This document shows positions 16,260 through 25,290 of a DNA stretch of 49,131 nt, one piece after another. Numbering within the stretch: position 1 is the first letter of the stretch; the number at the start of each line of letters is the position of its first letter. The DNA is from an uncultured Proteiniphilum sp. (lineage in GTDB: Bacteria > Bacteroidota > Bacteroidia > Bacteroidales > Dysgonomonadaceae), in the NCBI RefSeq assembly GCF_937873925.1, contig NZ_CALNAT010000073.1, forward strand, positions 1 through 49,131, in the 5' to 3' direction. The notes beneath the pieces are model-generated. The model had not been told where the DNA came from. It did no database searches and worked only from the letters and a program-made list of their open reading frames with translations. The translations under genes were made by a program, and so were the position numbers.

Positions 16260-17168
16260 ATGAGAAAGATCGTATTATTTATTCTTATTACCGGATTTAT
16301 TCATAATGTCGCCTTTCCCCAATCGAAAGTAACTGCGAAAAAAACAGGGGATAAAATTGAGATAACAATAAACGGGAACCTGTTCACGAATTATATTATT
16401 TCGGAACATGAGAAATATCCCTTTTTCTTTCCGGTGAATGGTCCTTCGAATGCTTCCGTAACCTCAATGCGCAATGCAAATTACCCGCATCATAGTTCAC
16501 TCTTTTTCGGGTGCGACAGGGTAAACGGAGGCAATTACTGGCAGGAGGGCTTGGAGAGGGGACAGATTATTTCCTTAAGGGCCGATATTATTGAGACAGG
16601 GAATGAGAAGGCAGTGATCGAGAACGAATGCATCTGGAGGCGTCCCGGCGCCGATGCTCCCATAAAAGACAAACGTATCATTACTATTTCCGCCCCATCA
16701 AAAGGCAAATTCCAAATCGATTTTGATGTCACGATGGAAATGTTGATGGATGTGGCGATTGACAAAACAAACCACTCGCTGTTCAGCGGACGTATAGACC
16801 CTGACCTGGCAGTGATCAACGGAGGAACAATGATCAATGCCGAAGGGGAAACCGGAGAAAAAGCTACTTTCGGGAAACGTTCCCCGTGGATAGACTGTCA
16901 TGGGAAAAGGCAAGGGAAAACGGAAGGAATGGCTATCCTGCAACACCCTTCCAACGACTGGTACCCCGCTCCATGGTTCACGCGCGATTATGGTTTCTTC
17001 TCCCCCACCCCTATGTACTGGCCGGAGAATGATAAAAATACCACGCTGAAAAAGGGGGAAGTGATCAAACTCAGGTACCGGGTGCTTGTGCACAGCGGCG
17101 ACCACATCGAGGCCGGAATAGCCGGGGAATTTGAAAAATACAAATCGGAAACTAATGTGCCAATGTGA
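16260..17168 (+). CDS. Second DUF6807 (PmoA-like) family exported protein
   Basis: A 302-residue paralogue of the previous gene, with signal peptide MRKIVLFILITGFIHNVAFP followed by QSKVTAKK. The shared pattern includes YPFFFPVNGPSNASVTSMR, YPHHSSLFFGCDRVNGGNYW, VAIDKTNHSLFSGRIDPD and ILQHPSNDWYPAPWFTRDYGF. It is closer to the typical length of the family (about 300) because it lacks the extra N-terminal domain of its neighbour. The tandem pair precedes two Gfo/Idh-type genes. The His-rich HH motif suggests a metal site, but no function is assigned. Confidence 0.83.
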   Translation: MRKIVLFILITGFIHNVAFPQSKVTAKKTGDKIEITINGNLFTNYIISEHEKYPFFFPVNGPSNASVTSMRNANYPHHSSLFFGCDRVNGGNYWQEGLERGQIISLRADIIETGNEKAVIENECIWRRPGADAPIKDKRIITISAPSKGKFQIDFDVTMEMLMDVAIDKTNHSLFSGRIDPDLAVINGGTMINAEGETGEKATFGKRSPWIDCHGKRQGKTEGMAILQHPSNDWYPAPWFTRDYGFFSPTPMYWPENDKNTTLKKGEVIKLRYRVLVHSGDHIEAGIAGEFEKYKSETNVPM

Positions 17169-17214
17169 ATAATTAGCAATTATAATTTATCATTCAATCC
17201 AAAAAATAATCAAA

Positions 17215-17299
17215 TGAAACGAGCATGTAAACCATATTCACTAAAAATCATGATTAAAAGCGAGTTCCATACACCATAAAGAAAAAATGAAATAATCGT
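17215..17299 (+). repeat. Leader copy B, upstream of a Gfo/Idh gene
   Basis: TGAAACGAGCA at 17215-17225, GCGAGTTCCATACA at about 17260-17273 and AAATAATCG at 17290-17298 match copy A (954-1043). AAATAATCGTATGAAAA (17290-17306) is identical to copy D in front of the zinc dehydrogenase. The sequence also contains a 21-codon open frame (17214-17279) that I regard as accidental. It ends directly at the ATG of the following gene. Confidence 0.6.
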
Positions 17300-18676
17300 A
17301 TGAAAAGAAGAATATTTATAAAAAAAGCAGCGGCAACAGCGGTGGGGGCAGCAGTTTTTCCTGCCATTGTTCCTTCATCGGTGTTCGGTAAAAATGCACC
17401 GAGCAATAAAATCCATATCGGACAGATTGGTTGTGGCAGGATTGCCCGTGACCACGACATGGCGGAAACGATAAAATATGACAAAGCGCAATTTGTGGCT
17501 GTTTGCGATGTAGACAGCAAACGTCTTGCGGATGGGAAAAAGTACATGGATGAGTATTACGCGAAAAAGACCGGTAAAAACTCCTACTCAAACGTGAAGA
17601 CGTACGAAAACTACATCGATTTGCTGGCGGACAAAGACATCGATGCCGTAATTATCAGTACACCGGATCATTGGCATGCGGAACCCGCCATCCGTGCTGC
17701 TTTGGCTAAAAAGGACATATATCTGCAGAAACCTACGTCACTCACTGTGGAAGAAGGCCGGCTTTTAAGCGATGTAGTACGCCGTCAAAATGTGATCCTC
17801 CAGGTAGGAACGCAGCAACGCTCATCCCCACAGTTCAGGATTGCGGCGGAACTGGTAAGAAACGGGAGGATCGGCAAGCTCCATACCGTGAAAATAGGAT
17901 TACCCGGTGACCCTTCCGGCCCTGAAGCAAGTGAAATGCCTGTTCCGAAGAATTTGAATTACGATATGTGGCTCGGGCCAACCCCCGAAGTATATTATAC
18001 CGAAATCAGGGTTCATCCCCAAAACAACTATGGACGCCCCGGATGGTTGCGTTGTGAACAATTCGGTTCGGGTATGATTACCGGATGGGGACAGCATCAT
18101 TTTGAATCGGCTGCATGGGGCATGGATACGGAGTACACCGGCCCTGTTACTGTGGAGGCTATCGCGCAATTCCCCAAATCGGGACTATGGGACGTGCATG
18201 GCGATTTTATGGTAAAAGCCGAGTATGCAAACGGAATAACCATGTACACAAGCGGCGGTTATCCCAACGGGATCAGGTATGAAGGAACCAAAGGATGGAT
18301 TTTCGTTTCCCGGGGTAGTTATGTCGCATCTGCAAGTGATCCGGTAGCTCAGGGAAATAATGCAAAAGCGTTGGATGCCAGTGATCCGAAAATTTTGACT
18401 TCAGAAATCGGTGAAAATGAAATTCACCTGTACAAGAGTGACAATCAACACGGGAATTGGCTTGACTGTATAGAATCAAGAAAAGAACCCATATCACCGG
18501 TAGAAATCGGACATCGCGCCTGCACCATCTGCCTGATCAGTCACATTGCAATGAAAATTCCAGGCAGGCTGGAATGGGATCCGAAAATCGAGAAATTCAA
18601 AAACAGTGAATTGGCAAACTCAATGTTGAAAAGGCCGCAAAGAGCCCCATACGGTACGGATTATATTAAATTTTAA
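17300..18676 (+). CDS. Gfo/Idh/MocA-family oxidoreductase, exported (Tat-like signal)
   Basis: A 458-residue NAD(P)-dependent oxidoreductase of the Gfo/Idh/MocA family. The N-terminus MKRRIFIKKAAATAVGAAVF looks like a Tat-type signal (RR followed by a hydrophobic stretch). The Rossmann motif is IGQIGCGRIARDHD at residues 40-53, DAVIISTPDHWHAEPAI follows, and the usual EKP catalytic motif reads QKP (YLQKPTSLTVEE). The C-terminal half has the substrate domain with GSGMITGWGQHHFESAAWGM. Such proteins oxidise sugars or glycosides with tightly bound cofactor; the substrate here is unknown. It stands 12 nt before a second Gfo/Idh-type gene. Confidence 0.9.
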   Translation: MKRRIFIKKAAATAVGAAVFPAIVPSSVFGKNAPSNKIHIGQIGCGRIARDHDMAETIKYDKAQFVAVCDVDSKRLADGKKYMDEYYAKKTGKNSYSNVKTYENYIDLLADKDIDAVIISTPDHWHAEPAIRAALAKKDIYLQKPTSLTVEEGRLLSDVVRRQNVILQVGTQQRSSPQFRIAAELVRNGRIGKLHTVKIGLPGDPSGPEASEMPVPKNLNYDMWLGPTPEVYYTEIRVHPQNNYGRPGWLRCEQFGSGMITGWGQHHFESAAWGMDTEYTGPVTVEAIAQFPKSGLWDVHGDFMVKAEYANGITMYTSGGYPNGIRYEGTKGWIFVSRGSYVASASDPVAQGNNAKALDASDPKILTSEIGENEIHLYKSDNQHGNWLDCIESRKEPISPVEIGHRACTICLISHIAMKIPGRLEWDPKIEKFKNSELANSMLKRPQRAPYGTDYIKF

Positions 18677-18688
18677 AGGAGTGAAGCA

Positions 18689-20104
18689 ATGAGAAATATT
18701 CTTTATCAATTGGTGATTATTCTTGGAGTCCTCTTATTCTTTTCATGCAATATGCGTAAAGACACAGAAAAAGAACAGTCGTCGACTATTTTTACCGGAC
18801 AGGATGGAGAGATCAGGCTAGTGGTATTGGATCCAGGTCATTTCCATGCCAGCCTCCTTCAAAAATTTCCACAGCGTCAGGTCAACGATACTGTGTACGT
18901 TTATGCTCCTGAAGGTAATGAGCTTGATCAGTACCTGGCCAGTATTGAAAGTTACAACCAACGCCCGGAAAACCCGACCAATTGGCAGATACAGCGATAT
19001 TCCGGGGAAGATTATCTCGAGAAGATGATTGAAGAGAAAAATGGAAATGTAGTGATACTCGCCGGAAATAACAGGAAGAAAACCGAGTATATTTTCCAGT
19101 CGCTCAATGCCGGGTTCAATGTCCTTTCAGATAAACCGATGGCAATTAATAAAGAAAATTTTAATTTATTGGTGACTTCTTTTGATTGTGCACGTACACA
19201 CAACATTCATTTATTGGATGTTATGACTGAAAGGAACGAAATCATCAATACACTTACGCGTGAACTTGTGAACAACAAAGAGTTATTCGGAGAACTTCAA
19301 TCCGGCACACCCGATGATCCTGCCATTGTGATGGAAAGTGTACATCATTATTACAAGGAAGTTTCCGGAAGTACATTGGTTCGGCCGGCTTGGTTCTACG
19401 ATGTGGAACAACAAGGGGAAGGAATTGTGGACGTATCGGTACACTTGGTCGATCTTATCAACTGGCAGTGTTTTCCTGATCAAGTGATTGATCATACAAG
19501 CGATGTACAAATGACAGGAGCGAGTCATTGGCCCACCAAATTGACCCTACAGGATTTTTCCCGGTCTACAAAGTTGAATGCTTTCCCCGATTTCCTGCAG
19601 AAATATATCAATAATTCCGTGTTGGAAGTTTTTGGTAACGGAAAAATTGATTATCAGGTAAAAGGAAAAAATATATCGGTTACCGTTCTGTGGAATTATG
19701 AAGCACCCAAAGGGGGTGGTGACACGTACAATGGGCTCATAAGGGGAACAAATGCATCTATTGAGATAGTACAGAATCAATCGGTAAACTATATCAAAGA
19801 ATTATTTATTCAAAAAGAGGAGTCTTTTGATGAGCAAACTTTCGATTCTAATATAATGAAAACGATAACAGACTTACAGAAATCATATCCATGGTTATCG
19901 GCTGAGAAAGTTTCGAAAGGAAGGTACCAGATTATTGCTCCTGTGGAATTCAGGAAAGGACATGAAGACTATTTCGGGATGGTAGCCGAAAAATATTTCG
20001 GATATCTTGTTAACCGGGATATGCCGGAGTGGGAAATATCAAATACCATAGCCAAATATTACATAACGACAACCGCGTTAGAAATGGCGCGGAAGGGGCA
20101 TTGA
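18689..20104 (+). CDS. Lipoprotein of the Gfo/Idh type with putative oxidoreductase C-terminal domain
   Basis: A 471-residue predicted lipoprotein: signal MRNILYQLVIILGVLLFFSC with Cys20 as the acylated residue. The N-terminal domain resembles Gfo/Idh/MocA proteins (VVILAGNNRKKTEYI, GFNVLSDKPMAINKE, where EKP reads DKP), but the classic GxGxxG stretch is replaced by VVLDPGHFHASLLQ, so nucleotide binding is doubtful. The central HHYYKEVSG and DVSVHLVDLINWQCFP fit the family annotated as putative oxidoreductase C-terminal domain. A recognisable ribosome-binding sequence (AAAGGAG at about 18675) precedes the start, unusual among its neighbours. It may be a surface or periplasmic sugar-binding or glycoside-modifying protein. 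Confidence 0.78.
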   Translation: MRNILYQLVIILGVLLFFSCNMRKDTEKEQSSTIFTGQDGEIRLVVLDPGHFHASLLQKFPQRQVNDTVYVYAPEGNELDQYLASIESYNQRPENPTNWQIQRYSGEDYLEKMIEEKNGNVVILAGNNRKKTEYIFQSLNAGFNVLSDKPMAINKENFNLLVTSFDCARTHNIHLLDVMTERNEIINTLTRELVNNKELFGELQSGTPDDPAIVMESVHHYYKEVSGSTLVRPAWFYDVEQQGEGIVDVSVHLVDLINWQCFPDQVIDHTSDVQMTGASHWPTKLTLQDFSRSTKLNAFPDFLQKYINNSVLEVFGNGKIDYQVKGKNISVTVLWNYEAPKGGGDTYNGLIRGTNASIEIVQNQSVNYIKELFIQKEESFDEQTFDSNIMKTITDLQKSYPWLSAEKVSKGRYQIIAPVEFRKGHEDYFGMVAEKYFGYLVNRDMPEWEISNTIAKYYITTTALEMARKGH

Positions 20105-20179
20105 TTTTTGAAAATTATTTTTGCCACTATTATTATTATTCTATTTTTTATTATATTATATCTCATTAAAAACACAAGA

Positions 20180-23100
20180 ATGAAAAAGGAAAATTCATTA
20201 AAATTAAAGGGCGGATTTCTATTTATATTTATATGGGTGGCATCCTCTATAATGTTAGCCCAAAACATCACCGTAAGAGGGACGGTCGTTGATACGCAAA
20301 ATGAGCCTCTACCAGGTGTAACGATCACAGTCGTGGGTTCCACGAGAGGTGTTATTACCGACATAGACGGCAATTATTCTATTACAGTCTTGCCGACCGA
20401 CAGACTTCAGTATTCTTTTGTAGGGTTGGAGACAAAAATTGTTCCTGTTGATAACCAAACGGTACTGAATGTTGTATTAGAAGAGCAGGCAGATATGCTG
20501 GACGAGATTACTGTTGTAGCTTTTGCCCAACAGAAAAAGGAAAATGTCGTCGGCGCGGTTACCACCATTAATCCCAGCGAACTTAAAGTACCTTCGAGTA
20601 ACTTAACCACTGCCCTGGCCGGGCGGGTGGCAGGAGTAATTTCCTATCAAAGGAGCGGGGAACCCGGGATGGATAATGCCGACTTTTTTATCCGGGGGGT
20701 AACCACTTTCGGTTATAAGAAAGATCCGCTTATCCTTATCGACGGGATTGAAAGTACATCCACAGACCTGGCGCGTTTACGAACGGATGACATTGCCAGT
20801 TTCTCCATCCTGAAAGACGCTACCTCTACATCCCTTTATGGCAGCCGTGCAGCAAACGGGGTGATCCTGATCAAAACCAAAGAGGGAAAAGAAGGACCAG
20901 CGAAAATATCTGTCCGGGTAGAAAACTATCTTTCTGCCCCCACCAGGAACGTGGAACTGGCAGACCCCATTACCTATATGAATATGCACAACGAGGCTGT
21001 CCTCACGCGGGATCCGCTGGGGATATTGCCTTATTCCAAACAAAAGATCGACAACACCGCTGCCGGATTAAACAGGTGGATGTATCCGGTGACCGACTGG
21101 AGAGAAGAGTTGATCAAGGATTACACGATGAACCATACCGTCAACCTGAACGTAAGCGGAGGGGGTACAGTGGCACGGTACTTCGTAGCAGGAGGATTCA
21201 CCCAAAACAGCGGGCTGCTGAAAGTCGATCAACGGAACAATTTTAACAGTAATATAGATTTAAAGACTTATTCCGTCCGCACTAATGTAAACGTGAACCT
21301 GACCCAAACCACGCGGTTGGATGTAAGGGTGAACGCTACATTCGATGAATACACAGGCCCGATCAGCGGGGGTGAGCAAGTTTACAGGAATGTGATGCGT
21401 ACCAATCCCGTTATGTTCCCCCCTTATTATGAGCCGGACCAAGAACATGCCTATGTGCAGCATATCCTGTTTGGGAACTTTGATGATGGTACCGGGACTC
21501 CCTACCTTAACCCTTATGCCGAAATGATAAGAGGTTATAAAACCTACTCCCGGTCGGTAATGATGGCCCAATTCGAATTAAGGGAAGATCTCGGCAGATT
21601 TTTAGAGGGACTCCAGTTTCGTATCATGGCCAATACAGGCAGAAATACCTATTTTGAAACAGAAAGGGCATACAGACCTTTTTACTATCAGGCAAGCAGT
21701 TATAACAGGTTAACAGATACTTTCAAGCTGACGTTACTGAATGAAGACACAGGTACCGAATACCTCTCTTACCAACCGGGGAGTAAAGACGTGACAGCCA
21801 GTTTTCAAGCGGAATCGGCGCTCAGTTATGACCAGACCTATAACGACAAGCACACGGTAAACGGCTTGTTCGTCTTTATAGCACAAAACCAGGTTACCGG
21901 CAACGCCGCCAACCTGGAATCTTCCCTTCCTTTCCGGAACGTGAATTTAGCCGGGAGAGCTACCTATACATATGATAACCGGTATAATGTGGAGTTAAAT
22001 TTCGGGTCCAATGCTGCCGAACGCTTTCATAAAAAGCATAGATGGGGTTTCTCTCCTTCTGTAGGATTCGCCTATATGATCTCTAACGAGAAATTCTGGG
22101 AACCGCTCAAAGATGTGATGAACAGCTTCAAGATCAGAGGGACATACGGTTTATCCGGAAATGACGCAATCGGGTCTCCCACTGACCGTTTCTTTTATCT
22201 CTCGAGTGTGAATATGAATGACCCCAACAGAGGGGCTATCTTCGGAAGGGACAACAGTTATAGCCGGCCAGGGATATCAATTTCCCGGTATTCCGATCCT
22301 GAAATCACGTGGGAGGTCGCTGCAAAACCCAATTTGGGGCTGGATATTGGCCTTTTTAACCAATTCCAGATACAGTTGGATATCTATAAAGAAACCCGGA
22401 GCAATATTTTGCAATCCCGCGTATCTACCCCCGCGGAAATGGGTTTGTCGGCAATACCCCAGGCCAATATAGGGAAGGCGGAAGGAAAAGGGATCGATAT
22501 TTCGGTAGATTATAACAAAATATTCAATAAAGATCTCTGGGTGCAGGGACGGTTCAATTTCACCTATGCAAAAAGTAAATTACTGATATATGAAGAATAT
22601 TATTACAACGATATTGCCCCCTGGAGATCCCGTATCGGTTATTCCATCAATCAACAGTGGGGATATCTGGCGGAACGCCTGTTCGTAGATGATGAAGAGG
22701 CAGCCAAATCGCCACGCCAGAACTTCGGAGAATATGGGGGAGGAGACATCAAGTATCGGGACATGAATAACGACGGGCAGATTACGGAGTTAGATCTGGT
22801 GCCGATCGGATATCCCACCGAACCTGAAATTGTATATGGTTTCGGATTTTCCGCCGGGTATAAGGGTTTTGATTTTTCCACGTTTTTCCAGGGGTTAGCC
22901 AGGGAATCATTCTGGATAGACGCCAGTGCCACCGCTCCTTTCAGGCAGTTTTACTATAGCAATGATGCATTAAACGGATGGCCGCAAAACCAGTTATTGA
23001 AAGCGTATGCTGATGACTATTGGTCGGAAGATAACCAGAATATCTATGCTTTATGGCCCCGTCTTTCTGTATCAAGCGCCGGGCATGGTAATAACGCCCA

Positions 23101-23341
23101 GCCCAGTACATGGTTTATGCGGGATGGCAGTTTCCTCCGGTTGAAACAAGTAGAGGTTGGCTATACACTACCGAGCCGGGTATCGAAAAAGGCTCGTATG
23201 GAAAGTTTCAGGATCTATGTCAGCGGTACCAATTTACTGAGTTGGAGCAAGTTCGATCTCTGGGATGTGGAGATGGGGGGTAATGGGCTCGGTTACCCCG
23301 TACAAAGAGTGTTTAATTTAGGAATTCTATTAAATTTTTAA
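20180..23341 (+). CDS. SusC/RagA-family TonB-linked outer membrane transporter
   Basis: A 1053-residue outer-membrane beta-barrel importing oligosaccharides with TonB energy. After a signal peptide (ending SSIMLAQ) comes a carboxypeptidase-regulatory-like domain (ITVRGTVVDTQNEPLPGVTI), the TonB-box region (DEITVVAFA) and a plug domain (VVGAVTTINPSELK, NLTTALAGRVAGVI, PLILIDGIE, ILKDATSTSLYGSRAANGVI), then a long barrel ending GYPVQRVFNLGILLNF. The ATG at 20180 is preferred because it starts a normal signal peptide; an upstream in-frame TTG adds an unlikely second hydrophobic segment. SusD follows 4 nt later. Substrate specificity cannot be read from the sequence. Confidence 0.97.
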   Translation: MKKENSLKLKGGFLFIFIWVASSIMLAQNITVRGTVVDTQNEPLPGVTITVVGSTRGVITDIDGNYSITVLPTDRLQYSFVGLETKIVPVDNQTVLNVVLEEQADMLDEITVVAFAQQKKENVVGAVTTINPSELKVPSSNLTTALAGRVAGVISYQRSGEPGMDNADFFIRGVTTFGYKKDPLILIDGIESTSTDLARLRTDDIASFSILKDATSTSLYGSRAANGVILIKTKEGKEGPAKISVRVENYLSAPTRNVELADPITYMNMHNEAVLTRDPLGILPYSKQKIDNTAAGLNRWMYPVTDWREELIKDYTMNHTVNLNVSGGGTVARYFVAGGFTQNSGLLKVDQRNNFNSNIDLKTYSVRTNVNVNLTQTTRLDVRVNATFDEYTGPISGGEQVYRNVMRTNPVMFPPYYEPDQEHAYVQHILFGNFDDGTGTPYLNPYAEMIRGYKTYSRSVMMAQFELREDLGRFLEGLQFRIMANTGRNTYFETERAYRPFYYQASSYNRLTDTFKLTLLNEDTGTEYLSYQPGSKDVTASFQAESALSYDQTYNDKHTVNGLFVFIAQNQVTGNAANLESSLPFRNVNLAGRATYTYDNRYNVELNFGSNAAERFHKKHRWGFSPSVGFAYMISNEKFWEPLKDVMNSFKIRGTYGLSGNDAIGSPTDRFFYLSSVNMNDPNRGAIFGRDNSYSRPGISISRYSDPEITWEVAAKPNLGLDIGLFNQFQIQLDIYKETRSNILQSRVSTPAEMGLSAIPQANIGKAEGKGIDISVDYNKIFNKDLWVQGRFNFTYAKSKLLIYEEYYYNDIAPWRSRIGYSINQQWGYLAERLFVDDEEAAKSPRQNFGEYGGGDIKYRDMNNDGQITELDLVPIGYPTEPEIVYGFGFSAGYKGFDFSTFFQGLARESFWIDASATAPFRQFYYSNDALNGWPQNQLLKAYADDYWSEDNQNIYALWPRLSVSSAGHGNNAQPSTWFMRDGSFLRLKQVEVGYTLPSRVSKKARMESFRIYVSGTNLLSWSKFDLWDVEMGGNGLGYPVQRVFNLGILLNF

Positions 23342-23345
23342 AACA

Positions 23346-25253
23346 ATGAAGATGAAAAATATACTCAAACTTTCAATGATCTTCACATTGGTCTTTTCGT
23401 CGGCATGCAACGATTTTCTGGATGTGACGCCGGACAATATCGCGACGATAGATTACGCTTTCAGAATGCGAAGCACAGCAGAAAGATTTCTGTTTACCTG
23501 CTATTCCTATATGCCTTCCCACGCGTCTTTAAATGAAAACCCTGCATTACTCGCAGGGGATGAACTATGGTTAGTGGCAACCAGTACGAACGTTACATGG
23601 CAGATTGCCAGAGGGAACCAACGGGTTGTAAATCCTTACGTGAATGCCTGGCAGGGAAGTAATGGCTCCAAAGATATATACCAAGGGCTTCGGGAGTGTA
23701 ATGTTTTTCTGGAAAACATTCATCTAGTGCCTGATATAACGGAGGATGAAAGAAAAAGATGGATCGCCGAGGTGAAATTTCTGAAAGCGTATTATCATTT
23801 TTACCTGATAAGAATGTATGGCCCCATTGTCCTGATAAAAGAGAATCTTCCGGTCGGGGCTCCCCCGGAGCAGGTAAGGATACCCCGTTCTCCGGTTGAC
23901 GAGTGCTTCGATTATGTGGTTCAATTGTTAGCCGAGGCAGAATCCGGTTTACCGGATAAAATTGATTTTGAGGTTTCGGAACTGGGACGAATTACCAAAG
24001 CCATCGCGCTTTCTCTGAAGGCAAAAGTATTGGTTACGGCTGCAAGTCCTCTTTTCAATGGTAATTCCGATTATACCGGATTTACCAATAAAGACGGAAC
24101 TCCCCTGTTCAATACTACATTCGAAGGTAACAAATGGCAAAAGGCAGCGGATGCCTGCAAAGAAGCGATCGAGTTTTGCGAATCTCTGGGACATAAACTA
24201 TATGAATACAATCCGCAGTTTTCACAGTATAACTTATCTGATACCACAATGATACAGATGAGCATACGCAATGCGTTCAATGAGAAATGGAATTCGGAAG
24301 TGATCTGGGCCAATACCAATAGCATGACGTCCGGGTTACAGGGCAACGCAACTCCGCGGGGACTGGATCCCGCCCTTACGGCCAGTACCGGCGCGCAAGG
24401 AAATATTGCCCCACCGTTGAAAATTGCCGAATTATTCTATACCGACAACGGTGTTCCTATCGATGAAGATATTACCTGGGATTACATCAACCGTTTCAGA
24501 CTGAGAATACCCGGGCATGACCACAGATTTAACCTGAAACAGGGCTATACCACCGTACAACTTCATTTCGACAGGGAAAACAGATACTATGCAAGCCTTG
24601 GATTTGACGGCGGTATATGGTATGGGCAAGGGCACTACAATGATGAAGGCACAGATATATTCTATGTTTCGTCGAAACAGGGACAGCCCGCTGCCCCGGT
24701 AAATCTGAGCGCCTACTCGACTACCGGTTTCTTCCCGAAGAAATATACCCATTTCCAGAGTGTGATCGGCACCGGAAGCACCTTTACCCGGGAGAATTAC
24801 CCCTGGCCGGTTATTAAATTGAACGATCTCTATCTGTTATATGCCGAGGCATTAAACGAGGCAAGCGGCCCGGGTGAAGAAGTCTATCTTTACCTGAATA
24901 AGATACGGACAAGGGCCGGGTTACCAACTGTGGAGGCAGCATGGAGTATTTATTCAACAAACCCCGATAAGTATAAAACCCAGACAGGTTTACGGGAGAT
25001 TATCCAGCGGGAGCGGGCAATTGAATTGGTTTTTGAAGGCCAACGGTTTTGGGACCTGCGCCGATGGAAACTGGCGGCAACAGAACTGAACAAACCCATT
25101 ACAGGATGGGACCTGGACCAAGCGACGGCGGAAGGATATTATAGGGAAAGATTGGTTTTTAATCAGTCATTCAGGTTAAGAGATTACCTGTGGCCGCTCA
25201 ATGAAAATACAATTCTGGCCAATCCCGCGTTAGTACAAAACCCGGGATGGTAA
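23346..25253 (+). CDS. SusD/RagB-family outer membrane lipoprotein
   Basis: A 635-residue glycan-binding lid for the SusC transporter. The lipoprotein signal is MKMKNILKLSMIFTLVFSSAC with the acylated Cys at residue 21, followed by NDFLDVTPDN, the standard SusD start. Family marks include AEVKFLKAYYHFYLIRMYGPIVLI in two parts, PVDECFDYVVQLLAEAESGLP, LSLKAKVLVTAASPLFNG, and near the C-terminus LRLRDYLWPLNENTILANP with ERAIELVFEGQRFWDLRRWK. The length is at the long end of the family. It is separated from SusC by 4 nt and certainly co-expressed. Confidence 0.96.
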   Translation: MKMKNILKLSMIFTLVFSSACNDFLDVTPDNIATIDYAFRMRSTAERFLFTCYSYMPSHASLNENPALLAGDELWLVATSTNVTWQIARGNQRVVNPYVNAWQGSNGSKDIYQGLRECNVFLENIHLVPDITEDERKRWIAEVKFLKAYYHFYLIRMYGPIVLIKENLPVGAPPEQVRIPRSPVDECFDYVVQLLAEAESGLPDKIDFEVSELGRITKAIALSLKAKVLVTAASPLFNGNSDYTGFTNKDGTPLFNTTFEGNKWQKAADACKEAIEFCESLGHKLYEYNPQFSQYNLSDTTMIQMSIRNAFNEKWNSEVIWANTNSMTSGLQGNATPRGLDPALTASTGAQGNIAPPLKIAELFYTDNGVPIDEDITWDYINRFRLRIPGHDHRFNLKQGYTTVQLHFDRENRYYASLGFDGGIWYGQGHYNDEGTDIFYVSSKQGQPAAPVNLSAYSTTGFFPKKYTHFQSVIGTGSTFTRENYPWPVIKLNDLYLLYAEALNEASGPGEEVYLYLNKIRTRAGLPTVEAAWSIYSTNPDKYKTQTGLREIIQRERAIELVFEGQRFWDLRRWKLAATELNKPITGWDLDQATAEGYYRERLVFNQSFRLRDYLWPLNENTILANPALVQNPGW

Positions 25254-25290
25254 GCCATAATAATATAATAATATCTTAAACAGAAAGTGT

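Noticed and set aside
17214..17279. 21-codon open frame beginning MKRACKPYSL upstream of the Gfo/Idh gene
   Set aside because: It overlaps the leader repeat, and the aligned copy A does not keep the frame, so coding is unlikely.
20108..20179. Upstream in-frame extension of SusC with a second hydrophobic segment
   Set aside because: Begins with TTG 4 nt after the previous stop; the ATG at 20180 gives a normal signal peptide and expected length.
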